Translations under genes and position numbers: made by a program | The notes under the pieces: model-generated | What the model saw: the letters and a program-made list of their open reading frames with translations, nothing else | Databases searched by the model: none | What the model was told of the DNA's origin: nothing | DNA from: Candidatus Limnocylindrales bacterium | Lineage (GTDB): Bacteria > Chloroflexota > Limnocylindria > Limnocylindrales > CSP1-4 | Direction: 5' to 3' | Assembly (NCBI GenBank): GCA_030647575.1 | Contig: JAUSJS010000289.1 | Location: 1-16,241 of the forward strand | Length of the DNA: 16,241 bases | In this document: positions 7,505 through 14,510 of the stretch, in pieces | Numbering within the stretch: position 1 is the stretch's first letter | Layout: each line of letters begins with the position of its first letter

Positions 7505-9133
7505 TCAGGGGTGGTAGAAGTCGACCACCAGTCGGACTCGCCCTGACGAGACCCAGACCCCGATCCCGACGCGGTCGTAGGCCGCGTTCATGAGGTTGAC
7601 GTAGTGGCCGCCGCGGTACGACTTCTCGCTCTGGTAGAAGAGGTGTGTGCCCAGCACGGACGCGGTCGGCGCGCCGGAGCGGCAGCCGATATTCTCGGCC
7701 CAGCGGTAGCTGCTGAACCCGGCGCGTGCCAGCCGATTGCCCGGGTTGCCGCCGATGAAGTGGCTGCAGGCGCCGCGCGTCGCGAGGAGCTTGGCGTACG
7801 GTCGCGAGACCCCGGCGCTGATCCGGCTGTCGATCCGCAGGGCTGCCACGCTCCGGCCGCCCGGGCTGCTGCAGGCACCGCCGGAGGTGGTCCATCCGCC
7901 GGTCCGAGTACAGTTCATCAGCCGCAGGTAGTAGTTCTCGACCGCGCTCCACCTCCCGCCACCGACCGCGCCGCCGCCACCACCACTGCTGACCCGCGCC
8001 GCCGCCAGCCTCGAGACGGGGGTCACCTTCGGTTTGGCGACCGTCCTGAAGACCGCTCGGATCGAGCGGACCATCGAGGCGCCGGTGGCGCTCCTGGCCG
8101 TGATGTCGACCTTGGCCACGACCGCCGCCTGGTACGGCAGCGCGGTGGCCGGCTTGAAGATCAGGACCGTGTTCGATTCGGCCCAGCCGATCGTCCCCTT
8201 GATGGCCTTGCCGCCGATCTGGACCGAGAACGCCTTCGCCGTCGCGCCACGGTCCATCGGCTCGGTGAACCGGACCGAGATGGCGGCGTCGCGTGCCGCG
8301 TCCTGGGCATCCGCGCGCGGACGGAACCGGACGACGCCCGGCGCCTTGACCGTCCGGACCGCGATCGACTGTGGGGCCAGGGCGAGACCGTCCCGGTCGC
8401 GGACCCCGGTCACGACGACCGTGTACACGGTGTCGGGCCTCAGCGGCTCAGACGGGACGAACGCGTAGCTGACCGGGCCTTTCGGCGTGCCGGTCGCCTC
8501 GACCGTGCCCGGCGTCGGAGGCTCGAGTCGGATTGCGTCTCGCACGGATGCCGCGTCGACGGGGCCGGCGAAGGTCACGGCGAACGCCGTTCTGACCGAG
8601 ACTCGCTTCCCGATCGGCTCGGTCGTCTCGACCGTGGCTGTCGTCGCCGGACGGGTCAGGAAGGCAGCACGAGCCGGTCGCGCGAGCGGCTGCCCGGTCT
8701 GCGCCAGGGCGCCGGCCTGCACCGAGACCGTATGGAAGACGCCCGGCGCCCAGGTCGTCCTCGGCGTGATCGTGAGCGTGTCGCCGGCCGCATCCCAGGC
8801 GAGCTCGACCGGCGTCGGCGGATCCACGATCACGGCAGCAGCAACGGAGCCCTTATTCATCGGCGTGGTGAATTCGATGGCCACCGGTTCGGTGACACGT
8901 GCGCCGGTCGCGACCACCGTGCGGAAGGCGGCTCGGGTCAGCGGCACGATCGGTGAGGTCGGCGTAGCGGTCGTGACGGACGGCAGCCCGGCACCGATGA
9001 TCCCGGCCCCAAGGATGCCGCTCAACGCAAGCGCGAACGCCAGTCGCGACAGGACGGAACGGCGAAGCAATGCGCCAACGTAGATGGCCGCAATGATCGG
9101 GACGGCCAGCAGCGCGGTGGCGGCGTTGCGCAA
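7505..9133 (-). CDS. Membrane-anchored protein with three Ig-like domains and a C-terminal CAP (SCP/PR-1) domain
   Basis: A 542-residue probable surface protein. Two hydrophobic stretches (about 7-22 and 31-50) either span the membrane twice or form an anchor plus a signal-like helix. Three SbsA/Big_5-type Ig-like repeats follow (about 62-160, 165-262, 266-365), each with a TxPM or equivalent start (EFTTPMNKG, FAGPVDAAS, FTEPMDRGA) and an AFRT-like end. A glycine-rich linker (383-393) leads to a CAP domain (about 395-542) with His458 (CSHF), Glu480 (RWAENIG) and His510 (GGHYVNLMN), the residues expected in the CAP cavity, plus cysteines 408, 421, 456 and 484 that could form disulfides. CAP domains bind lipids, sterols or peptides in various bacteria; here the ligand is unknown. 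The start is TTG 9133, chosen because a perfect AGGAG lies 6 bases upstream. The gene has its own promoter candidate and follows dprA by 139 bases. Confidence 0.85.
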   Translation of the reverse strand: MRNAATALLAVPIIAAIYVGALLRRSVLSRLAFALALSGILGAGIIGAGLPSVTTATPTSPIVPLTRAAFRTVVATGARVTEPVAIEFTTPMNKGSVAAAVIVDPPTPVELAWDAAGDTLTITPRTTWAPGVFHTVSVQAGALAQTGQPLARPARAAFLTRPATTATVETTEPIGKRVSVRTAFAVTFAGPVDAASVRDAIRLEPPTPGTVEATGTPKGPVSYAFVPSEPLRPDTVYTVVVTGVRDRDGLALAPQSIAVRTVKAPGVVRFRPRADAQDAARDAAISVRFTEPMDRGATAKAFSVQIGGKAIKGTIGWAESNTVLIFKPATALPYQAAVVAKVDITARSATGASMVRSIRAVFRTVAKPKVTPVSRLAAARVSSGGGGGAVGGGRWSAVENYYLRLMNCTRTGGWTTSGGACSSPGGRSVAALRIDSRISAGVSRPYAKLLATRGACSHFIGGNPGNRLARAGFSSYRWAENIGCRSGAPTASVLGTHLFYQSEKSYRGGHYVNLMNAAYDRVGIGVWVSSGRVRLVVDFYHP

Positions 9134-9139
9134 TACTCG

Positions 9140-9144
9140 CTCCT
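9140..9144 (-). promoter_or_regulatory. Strong Shine-Dalgarno that fixes a TTG start for the CAP-domain gene
   Basis: AGGAG on the minus strand, followed by the 6-base spacer CGAGTA and TTG at 9133. In-frame codons continue upstream to a TTG at 9238 but without an SD and with a polar, non-signal-like sequence, so this site decides the start. The resulting N-terminus begins LRNAATALLAVPIIAA, a plausible membrane signal. Confidence 0.75.
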
Positions 9145-9208
9145 GGCTCGTTGCTCTGGGGACAGCATCGAGGGCGGTCCGAGCCGACCTGGGGAGACGG
9201 CCGGCGTC

Positions 9209-9238
9209 AGGGTAGCACCCGTCTGCAACGCCGGGCAA
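9209..9238 (-). promoter_or_regulatory. Promoter candidate for the CAP-domain gene
   Basis: On the minus strand, TTGCCC (9238-9233) and TACCCT (9214-9209) are 18 bases apart, and the -10 carries the TGC extension (9217-9215) of an extended -10 element. This predicts transcription starting near 9202 and a leader of about 70 bases. It lies in the dprA-CAP gap, the largest gap in the window. Confidence 0.5.
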
Positions 9239-9243
9239 CCAGG

Positions 9244-9258
9244 GCCGATCTCATCGGC
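9244..9258 (-). terminator. Weak hairpin after dprA
   Basis: GCCGAT-GAG-ATCGGC, a perfect 6-bp stem with a 3-base loop, begins 15 bases after the dprA stop. No U-tract follows, so intrinsic termination is doubtful; it could still mark the 3' end of the comM-dprA transcript. Confidence 0.25.
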
Positions 9259-9272
9259 GCTCCGCCGCCACG

Positions 9273-10619
9273 TCAGGTGTGGGCCGACGAGCGTCGCCGC
9301 GCGGTTGCGGGATCCGCGGCAGCGAGGCTTCCGGCCGGTCGGAACCGGCCGTGGATGCCCACCGCGAGGCCATGCCGCTCGAGCATGGTGAGCGCCGCCA
9401 GGACGCTCGCCACCGGCCAGCCGGTGACGGCGACGAGCTCGTCGACCGTGGCACGACCGAGCACCAGCTCTCGGCCGATTCGTCCCGCCGCGTCGCCCAC
9501 CTCGACCAGCGTGGCGGCGGCATTGGTCGACACGCCCGGTTGGGTCTGGTGATCGGCCAGGCCGAGGTCGTCGATGAGCTGCGGGATGCCGGCCACGATC
9601 CGGGCACTCCCCGCGAACTCGCGCAGGAACGCCAGGCAGCCGGCCGAGGCCGGGGCGTCGATCGGTCCCGGGACGATGAAGCACTCGCGACCCTGCTCGA
9701 GCGCCCATGACGCGGTGATCAAGGCCCCGCTGCGGGCCGGTGCCTCGACCACGACGGTCGCGTCCGCCAGGCCGCTGATGATCCGGTTGCGGCGAGGGAA
9801 GGTGCCGTGGGTCGGCCGGACGTCGGGGGCGAGCTCCGAGACAATCGCACCGCCGGACGCGACGATCGAGGCGGCGAGACGCTTGTGGATCCGCGGGAAG
9901 AGCGCAGCGTGGCCGGATCCGATGACCGCGACCGTCGTTCCCCTGGCGTGGATCGTCGCCGAGTGGGCGGCGCCGTCGATGCCCGTCGCCAGCCCGGAGA
10001 CGATCGTGCAACCGGCCGACACGAGCGCTGAGGCCAGGCGGGCGGCCAGCGCCCGGCCGGCGTCGGTCGCTCGTCGGGTTCCGACGAGTGCGACCGACGA
10101 ACGTGCCTCGAGGGCGAGCGGATCGCCCAGCACGAACAGGACGTGCGGCGGCATCTCGATCGCTGCGAGCCGCCGAGGATAGCCGGCATCGGCGGCGGTC
10201 ACAATCTGCAGCCCGAGAGCATCCATGCGCTCCAGGGTCTCGCCGGCCCGCTGAGCGGCATCGGCAATCGACTTCGCAACCGCCGCGTTCACCGACCGCC
10301 GCGTGGTGTTCTCGATATCGTCGCCGGCAGGCGTGGTCGCGAGCCGGCTGGGGCCCCCTGGCGAGGCCGCCTCGTCGAGAATCGCCACGCCGCTGCCATA
10401 TCGCTTCAGGAGGGCGCTGAAGCCAACGGGCCCGAGTCCGTCCACGGCGGCCAGCACGGCCCACGCATTTCGTTCCGCGGATTGCACGGGCGATGCACCC
10501 TTGTTGACGGACCTGGCGCCAGCCTGGGGCGCGTCCCGCGGAAGCCCGGGCACGAGGACCGGGCGCGACTCGAGGGCGCCCTCGGTCCCGATGGGTCCGG
10601 ATGCGCTGACTCCAAGCAC
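9273..10619 (-). CDS. dprA: DNA processing protein DprA (Smf)
   Basis: A 448-residue DprA, a cytoplasmic single-strand DNA-binding protein that loads RecA onto incoming DNA in natural transformation. A short SAM/HhH-like N-terminal region (about 52-75, with AAVDGLGPVGFSALLKRYG) precedes the Rossmann core: VALVGTRRAT (about 176-185), SGLATGIDGAAHSATI (208-223), VAVIGSG, SELAPDVRPTHGTFPRRNRII (261-281) and ARSGALITASWALEQGR (295-311). A C-terminal DML1-like winged helix follows (about 383-425, LVLGRATVDELVAVTGWPVASVL). The first about 50 residues are unlike other DprA and could be a disordered extension. The start GTG 10619 follows the comM stop by a single base and has GGAGG 9 bases upstream. 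A later start near the conserved domain cannot be excluded. comM-dprA pairing is common and suggests DNA uptake or general recombination, although no uptake machinery is encoded here. Confidence 0.94.
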   Translation of the reverse strand: MLGVSASGPIGTEGALESRPVLVPGLPRDAPQAGARSVNKGASPVQSAERNAWAVLAAVDGLGPVGFSALLKRYGSGVAILDEAASPGGPSRLATTPAGDDIENTTRRSVNAAVAKSIADAAQRAGETLERMDALGLQIVTAADAGYPRRLAAIEMPPHVLFVLGDPLALEARSSVALVGTRRATDAGRALAARLASALVSAGCTIVSGLATGIDGAAHSATIHARGTTVAVIGSGHAALFPRIHKRLAASIVASGGAIVSELAPDVRPTHGTFPRRNRIISGLADATVVVEAPARSGALITASWALEQGRECFIVPGPIDAPASAGCLAFLREFAGSARIVAGIPQLIDDLGLADHQTQPGVSTNAAATLVEVGDAAGRIGRELVLGRATVDELVAVTGWPVASVLAALTMLERHGLAVGIHGRFRPAGSLAAADPATARRRSSAHT

Positions 10620-10620
10620 C

Positions 10621-12198
10621 TCAGCTGGCCTCCGCGGCGGCCAGCCGGAGATCCGCCGGACGGAACCAGGCGGCCTCGTCGAGATGCACCTCTCGAACGA
10701 TCTCGTCGCCGGCCAGGTCCGCGATCGTCCGGGCGACGCGCAGGATACGTTCGGTTCCACGCCCGCTGGCCCGCTCCAGGTCGGCCAGCTGGACAACCCG
10801 GCGCTCCGTGGCGGCCGAGAGCCGGCAGGCCGCCCGCAGCGTCCGTCCGGTGAGCCGACCGTTGTCGCCGATCGTCCCTCGGGCGCCCGCCCTGGCCCGG
10901 GCCATGGCGATCCGCCGCGCGACCGTCGCCGAATCCTCCGGCTCCGGGCCGCCAACGAGCGAGAGCGGCGCGACCCGGGGCATGGCGACCCACAAGTCGA
11001 TCCGATCCCTGAGCGGACCGGAGACACGTCGCTGATACCGCTCAGGAACCGTGCCCGGGCAGGCGCAGCTTCGTTCCGAGGTGCCCGCGTAGCCGCACGG
11101 GCACGGATTCATCGCGGCCACGAGCTGGAACCTTGCCGGGAAGGTCGTCGCCCGACCGGCCCGGGCGATCGCCACGCGCCCCTCTTCCAGCGGCTGCCGA
11201 AGTGCCTCGAGCACGTCGCGTCCGAACTCCGGAAGCTCATCGAGGAACAGCACGCCCTGATCGGCCATCGTGATCTCGCCGGGTGAGAGCCGCGGGCCGC
11301 CCCCGACCATTGCGGCATACGAGATCGTGTGATGCGGCGCCCGAAATGGTGGCCGCCGGCGCAGCCCACGGATCGGTCCATCGCCGGCGGCCGATGCGAC
11401 CACGGTTGCCGCCAACGCGGCCGCGTCGTCGAGCGGCGGCAGCAGCCCGGGGATCGTCCGCGCCAGCAGCGTTTTCCCCGAGCCTGGCGGACCCAGGAGC
11501 AAAAGGCCGTGCCGGCCGGCCAGGGCGATCTCCAGCGCACGCCTCGCCTCAGCTTGACCGCGGACCTCGGCAAGGTCCGGGACCCGTCGTCCCTCCGGTG
11601 CCGGCTCGGGCGACCCTCCCGGGCTGTCGGTTGGACTGGGCCGCTCGACCAGCTCGACCCGCGGGGGAGAGGAAGTCTCCCGGTGGGGCCGCCGCACGCG
11701 GATGAGCTCGACCGCCCCGATGAGCGCCTCAACGCCGAGCACCTCGATACCCTCGACGAGCCTGGCTTCCTCGACGGCACTCGTGGCGACGACCACCCGC
11801 CGGATCCCGCGGCGGGCCAGCGCCGCGACCATCGGCAACACGCCCGGCACCGACCGGACCTCGCCGCCGAGTGACAGCTCACCGATCAGCGCAACCCGAC
11901 CGGCGCTCGGCCGAACCTGCTCGGAGCCGAGCAGGATGCCGATCGCGATGGCCAGGTCGAGCGAGGCGCCCGCCTTGCGCAGGTCAGCCGGGGCGAGATT
12001 CACCGTGATCCGCCGCGGCGGGTAGACGAAGCCGGCATTCCGAAGGGCGCCGCGAACGCGTTCCCGGGCCTCCTGGAGCGCGGCGTCGGCCAGCCCGACG
12101 ATCGTGAAGCCGGGCAATCCCGGCGCGACGTCCACCTCGACTCGGATCAACCGTCCGTCGAGGCCCTGGAGCGTCGCGGATGGAACGATGGCCAGCAC
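10621..12198 (-). CDS. comM: ComM/YifB family AAA+ ATPase (Mg-chelatase-like)
   Basis: A 525-residue ComM, a hexameric helicase that drives branch migration during natural transformation and recombination. The N-terminal Lon-like domain shows GLPGFTIVGLADAALQEARER (27-47) and NLAPADLRKAGASLDLAIA (67-85). The AAA+ core has Walker A GPPGSGKT (236-243), RPPFRAPHHTISYAAMVGGG (282-301), Walker B VLFLDE (316-321) and AAMNPCPCGY (361-370), with four cysteines (366, 368, 378, 380) that could bind zinc. The C-terminal Mg-chelatase helical domain (about 440-512) contains ERASGRGTERILRVARTIADL. Length is usual (about 500). The start is GTG 12198, preceded 7 bases upstream by TAGCCT and no Shine-Dalgarno. 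It precedes dprA by one base, so the two form an operon. The inner segment of about 170-205 is a Pro/Ser-rich linker. Confidence 0.95.
   Translation of the reverse strand: MLAIVPSATLQGLDGRLIRVEVDVAPGLPGFTIVGLADAALQEARERVRGALRNAGFVYPPRRITVNLAPADLRKAGASLDLAIAIGILLGSEQVRPSAGRVALIGELSLGGEVRSVPGVLPMVAALARRGIRRVVVATSAVEEARLVEGIEVLGVEALIGAVELIRVRRPHRETSSPPRVELVERPSPTDSPGGSPEPAPEGRRVPDLAEVRGQAEARRALEIALAGRHGLLLLGPPGSGKTLLARTIPGLLPPLDDAAALAATVVASAAGDGPIRGLRRRPPFRAPHHTISYAAMVGGGPRLSPGEITMADQGVLFLDELPEFGRDVLEALRQPLEEGRVAIARAGRATTFPARFQLVAAMNPCPCGYAGTSERSCACPGTVPERYQRRVSGPLRDRIDLWVAMPRVAPLSLVGGPEPEDSATVARRIAMARARAGARGTIGDNGRLTGRTLRAACRLSAATERRVVQLADLERASGRGTERILRVARTIADLAGDEIVREVHLDEAAWFRPADLRLAAAEAS
10629..10633 (-). 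promoter_or_regulatory. Shine-Dalgarno of dprA inside the comM 3' end
   Basis: GGAGG lies within the last codons of comM, 9 bases before GTG 10619. It supports this GTG as the dprA start and implies coupled translation of the two genes, whose coding regions are separated by one base. Confidence 0.6.
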
Positions 12199-12205
12199 GC
12201 TACGC

Positions 12206-12237
12206 AGGCTAGCGGGCGGCCCTCACCCGCCGGTCAA
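12206..12237 (-). promoter_or_regulatory. Promoter candidate of comM, leaderless type
   Basis: TTGACC (12237-12232) and TAGCCT (12211-12206) on the minus strand are 20 bases apart, longer than the ideal 17. The -10 box ends exactly 7 bases before GTG 12198, with no Shine-Dalgarno between, which predicts an mRNA starting at the start codon. The five-of-six match of the -35 makes this the best promoter in the 88-base gap. Confidence 0.5.
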
Positions 12238-12272
12238 CCGGGCCTCATCGCGCGCTTATCCGAGCAGACGCG

Positions 12273-12287
12273 GGGAGCCGGTCTCCC
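12273..12287 (-). terminator. Weak hairpin at the end of the receiver-TadZ gene
   Basis: GGGAG-ACCGG-CTCCC on the minus strand overlaps the last base of the TAG stop. The 5-bp stem has no U-tract, so any terminator role is speculative. Confidence 0.2.
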
Positions 12288-13453
12288 TAGCGAGCCGGCA
12301 CGAGAGCTGCGACCGTGGCCGCCGGCTTGTCGACCGTGCGCGCAAACTGCAGCAGCGAACCGCCCAGGGCCGAATCCGCCTTGGTGAACATGAATGGCGC
12401 GCCGGAGTTCAGGGCACTGATCGCACCGCGATACTCATTGACCACCTGATGATCGATCGTCCGCCTGAGCGCCCCCTCTGCGTTCTTGACACTGATCCCG
12501 GTGAACGCGTTCGAGCGGTTCAGGACGAGCTGGACCTTGGCCGCCGGGTAACCCAGGTGGTGCATGGTCTCGAGGATGAGCCGGACGTTCTTGAGGCAGG
12601 AGAGGTCGGCGGTCATCACCACGAAGACGATCTCGGCGGCTTCGAAGACCCCCAGGTTGACGTCGTCGAGGCGCTTGTCGACGTCGATCAGAACGTAGTC
12701 GTACATCGCCCGCAGCATCTCGGCGATCTGTGGCAGATGCTCCGGACGGACCAGCTCTGCGGTCTCCGGCGACGGCGGGGCAAGCAGCAGATCGATGCCC
12801 GAATCGTGCTTGACCAGGACCGACTTGATCAGGTCGGGGTCGATCGCCGGTGCGGAGACGACGTCGACGATGCTCTTGCGATCGAGACCGAGATCCAGGA
12901 AGACGCGATGGTCGCCGAACTGCAGGTTGCCGTCGACGAGGCAGACCTTGCGGCCCAGCTCGCGATGGAGGGCGATCGCGGCATTGATCGCGATGGTCGT
13001 CGAGCCGACACCACCCTTGGCCGGGTAGAAGGCGAGGATGCGCCCGAGTGGGGGCCGCGCCAGCAGCGTCTCACGCGGCGCGAAGCGGGCCAGCAGGCTC
13101 TTGATCCTGGCAAGCAGCTCGGCCGGGTGGAACGGCTTGATGAGGTAGTCGTCCGCGCCGGCCCGCAGGCCCCGGACCTTCTGCTCAACCTCACGCTCGG
13201 CGGTCAGCATGATGATCGGGACGTGGGTGTTGGGAGCCTCTTCGGCCCGGATCTTCGTCGCGACCTGGTAGCCGTCCAGCGTGGGCAGCATCACATCCAG
13301 GAGAATCAGGTTCGGGGCTTCGGCGCCCCATAGCCGGAATCCCTCAGCGCCGTCGGCCGCGACGACGACGTCGTACCCCTCCTGCTTGAGGGTGTACTGC
13401 AGGAGTCGTTGGACGTTCGGGTCGTCGTCGACGACGAGGATCTTGGCCGGCAT
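12287..13453 (-). CDS. Response-regulator receiver fused to a TadZ/CpaE-like ParA/MinD ATPase
   Basis: A 388-residue two-domain protein. The receiver domain (1-about 122) is canonical: acidic pair Asp9/Asp10 in KILVVDDD, phospho-acceptor Asp53 in LILLDVMLP, Thr84 and Lys106 in YLIKPF. The ATPase domain (about 137-380) has the P-loop AKGGVGSTTIAINAA (145-159), which keeps the first signature lysine (146) but has Ser151 where ParA/MinD usually has the second lysine, Asp174 in CLVDGNLQFGD and Walker B Asp257 in VLIDVDK. TadZ/CpaE proteins place the Tad pilus machine at the cell pole, and their receiver is often degenerate; here it could be phosphorylated. No other tad or flp gene is near. The start ATG 13453 has GGAGGA 3 bases upstream; an in-frame upstream extension is Arg-rich and overlaps the hydrolase gene. 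A perfect TATAAT lies upstream. Confidence 0.85.
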   Translation of the reverse strand: MPAKILVVDDDPNVQRLLQYTLKQEGYDVVVAADGAEGFRLWGAEAPNLILLDVMLPTLDGYQVATKIRAEEAPNTHVPIIMLTAEREVEQKVRGLRAGADDYLIKPFHPAELLARIKSLLARFAPRETLLARPPLGRILAFYPAKGGVGSTTIAINAAIALHRELGRKVCLVDGNLQFGDHRVFLDLGLDRKSIVDVVSAPAIDPDLIKSVLVKHDSGIDLLLAPPSPETAELVRPEHLPQIAEMLRAMYDYVLIDVDKRLDDVNLGVFEAAEIVFVVMTADLSCLKNVRLILETMHHLGYPAAKVQLVLNRSNAFTGISVKNAEGALRRTIDHQVVNEYRGAISALNSGAPFMFTKADSALGGSLLQFARTVDKPAATVAALVPAR

Positions 13454-13504
13454 CAGTCCTCCAGGCAGTCGCGCGGCTCCACGGGCACGTGGGCCAGCGG
13501 GCCG

Positions 13505-13510
13505 ATTATA
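13505..13510 (-). promoter_or_regulatory. Perfect -10 box upstream of the receiver-TadZ gene
   Basis: TATAAT on the minus strand, overlapping the TAA stop of the hydrolase gene. A weak TTCTCG lies 18 bases upstream as -35. A start near 13498 would give a leader of about 45 bases with the GGAGGA Shine-Dalgarno of the next gene. In such GC-rich DNA a perfect hexamer here is notable, though the stop codon contributes part of it. Confidence 0.45.
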
Positions 13511-14510
13511 GGTCGGCCCTGCGGCCTCCGAGAAACGCCGCCCGCAGGTGGCTCGTCGTGCGCGCCTCGTAGGCCGCCGGATCCACTCGATGGGCGCCGC
13601 TGTGCTCCGCGCCGGGGACCTCCCAGTGGTCGGTGGATGGGGGTGCAGCGGCTGCCAGCCGGCGGGCATCGGCGAGCGGCACGGTCGTGTCGCGCTCCCC
13701 TGAGATCAGCAGGAGGGAGACGCCTTCGAGCAGGCCGATGACGCGGATCGGCTCGGTCTCACGCGGATCGGCACCGAGCGTTCGCGCGACCGAATCGAAC
13801 AACCGGCCGGCCAGCAGCCTGGGCCATGGGCCGCGCATTCGCGAGCCGGGCACCCGCGAGCCGACCGCCACGACGAGCTCGGGTGCCACCGAGTCGGCGA
13901 CGACAGCAAGGATCCGAGGCCGGCGTGGCGGCGCGACATGGGCCGGCGTGGCCGGATCCGCGTCGGCCCCCGGCATCGAACCGTCGCCCAGGATGGCGAC
14001 CGCGGCGATCGCGGCGATCCCGCCGAGCGAGGTCCCGAACAGCGCGACGCGCTCGATCCCGCGCTCACCGAGCCAGGCGAGCGCTCCAGCCACGTCATCC
14101 ACCTCGCGCAACCCGAACGTCGTGGGCGAGTCGTCCGAGCCACCGTGGCCGCGGAAGTCGAGGCCAAGGACCCCCGCCGTTCGGCGCAGGAACGGGCCGT
14201 ACTCGACGAGATCCGGAGCGATCGAACCGGACCAGCCGTGGAGCAGCAGGATGGCCTCGTGGGGTTCGCTGCTCCAGGTCGGGTCGTCAGGCTCCGCGGC
14301 CAGCCAGCGGGCGGACAGCCGCAGCCCGTCACGCGATCGGATGCGCACGACCTCGCCGCCGAGCGCATCGATGGCCGGGCCCAGCCCGGCCTCCTCAGGG
14401 GTCGTCCGCGGAGCGTTGAGCAGGCGCCGGCTCGCGCGGCGGGTCAGGACGTCGAGCGAGGCGATCGGGACGAGGACCGCCCCGGCGGCCAGCAGGGCTC
14501 GCCGGATCAC
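13506..14510 (-). CDS. Alpha/beta hydrolase with N-terminal hydrophobic helix
   Basis: A 334-residue serine hydrolase of the alpha/beta fold. The oxyanion block is LLLHGWSGS (88-96), followed by LDFRGHGGSDDS (117-128), nucleophile Ser161 in LFGTSLGGIAAI, acid Asp274 in ISGERDTTVPL and a probable catalytic His303 in GAEHSGAH. The first 20 residues (ALLAAGAVLVPIASLDVL) could be a signal or membrane anchor. An Ala/Pro/Asp-rich insertion (175-197) follows the nucleophile strand, and the cap is small. The substrate (ester, lipid or peptide) cannot be told. The start GTG 14510 overlaps the SPFH stop by 4 bases (GTGA), with GGAG just upstream, so it is made together with the SPFH protein and may act at the same membrane domain. 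It ends with TAA 52 bases before the receiver-TadZ gene. Confidence 0.85.
   Translation of the reverse strand: MIRRALLAAGAVLVPIASLDVLTRRASRRLLNAPRTTPEEAGLGPAIDALGGEVVRIRSRDGLRLSARWLAAEPDDPTWSSEPHEAILLLHGWSGSIAPDLVEYGPFLRRTAGVLGLDFRGHGGSDDSPTTFGLREVDDVAGALAWLGERGIERVALFGTSLGGIAAIAAVAILGDGSMPGADADPATPAHVAPPRRPRILAVVADSVAPELVVAVGSRVPGSRMRGPWPRLLAGRLFDSVARTLGADPRETEPIRVIGLLEGVSLLLISGERDTTVPLADARRLAAAAPPSTDHWEVPGAEHSGAHRVDPAAYEARTTSHLRAAFLGGRRADL

Noticed and set aside
12104..13333. A 409-codon open frame on the plus strand opposite the receiver-TadZ gene
   Set aside because: It is antisense to a clear two-domain protein and shows no domain of its own.
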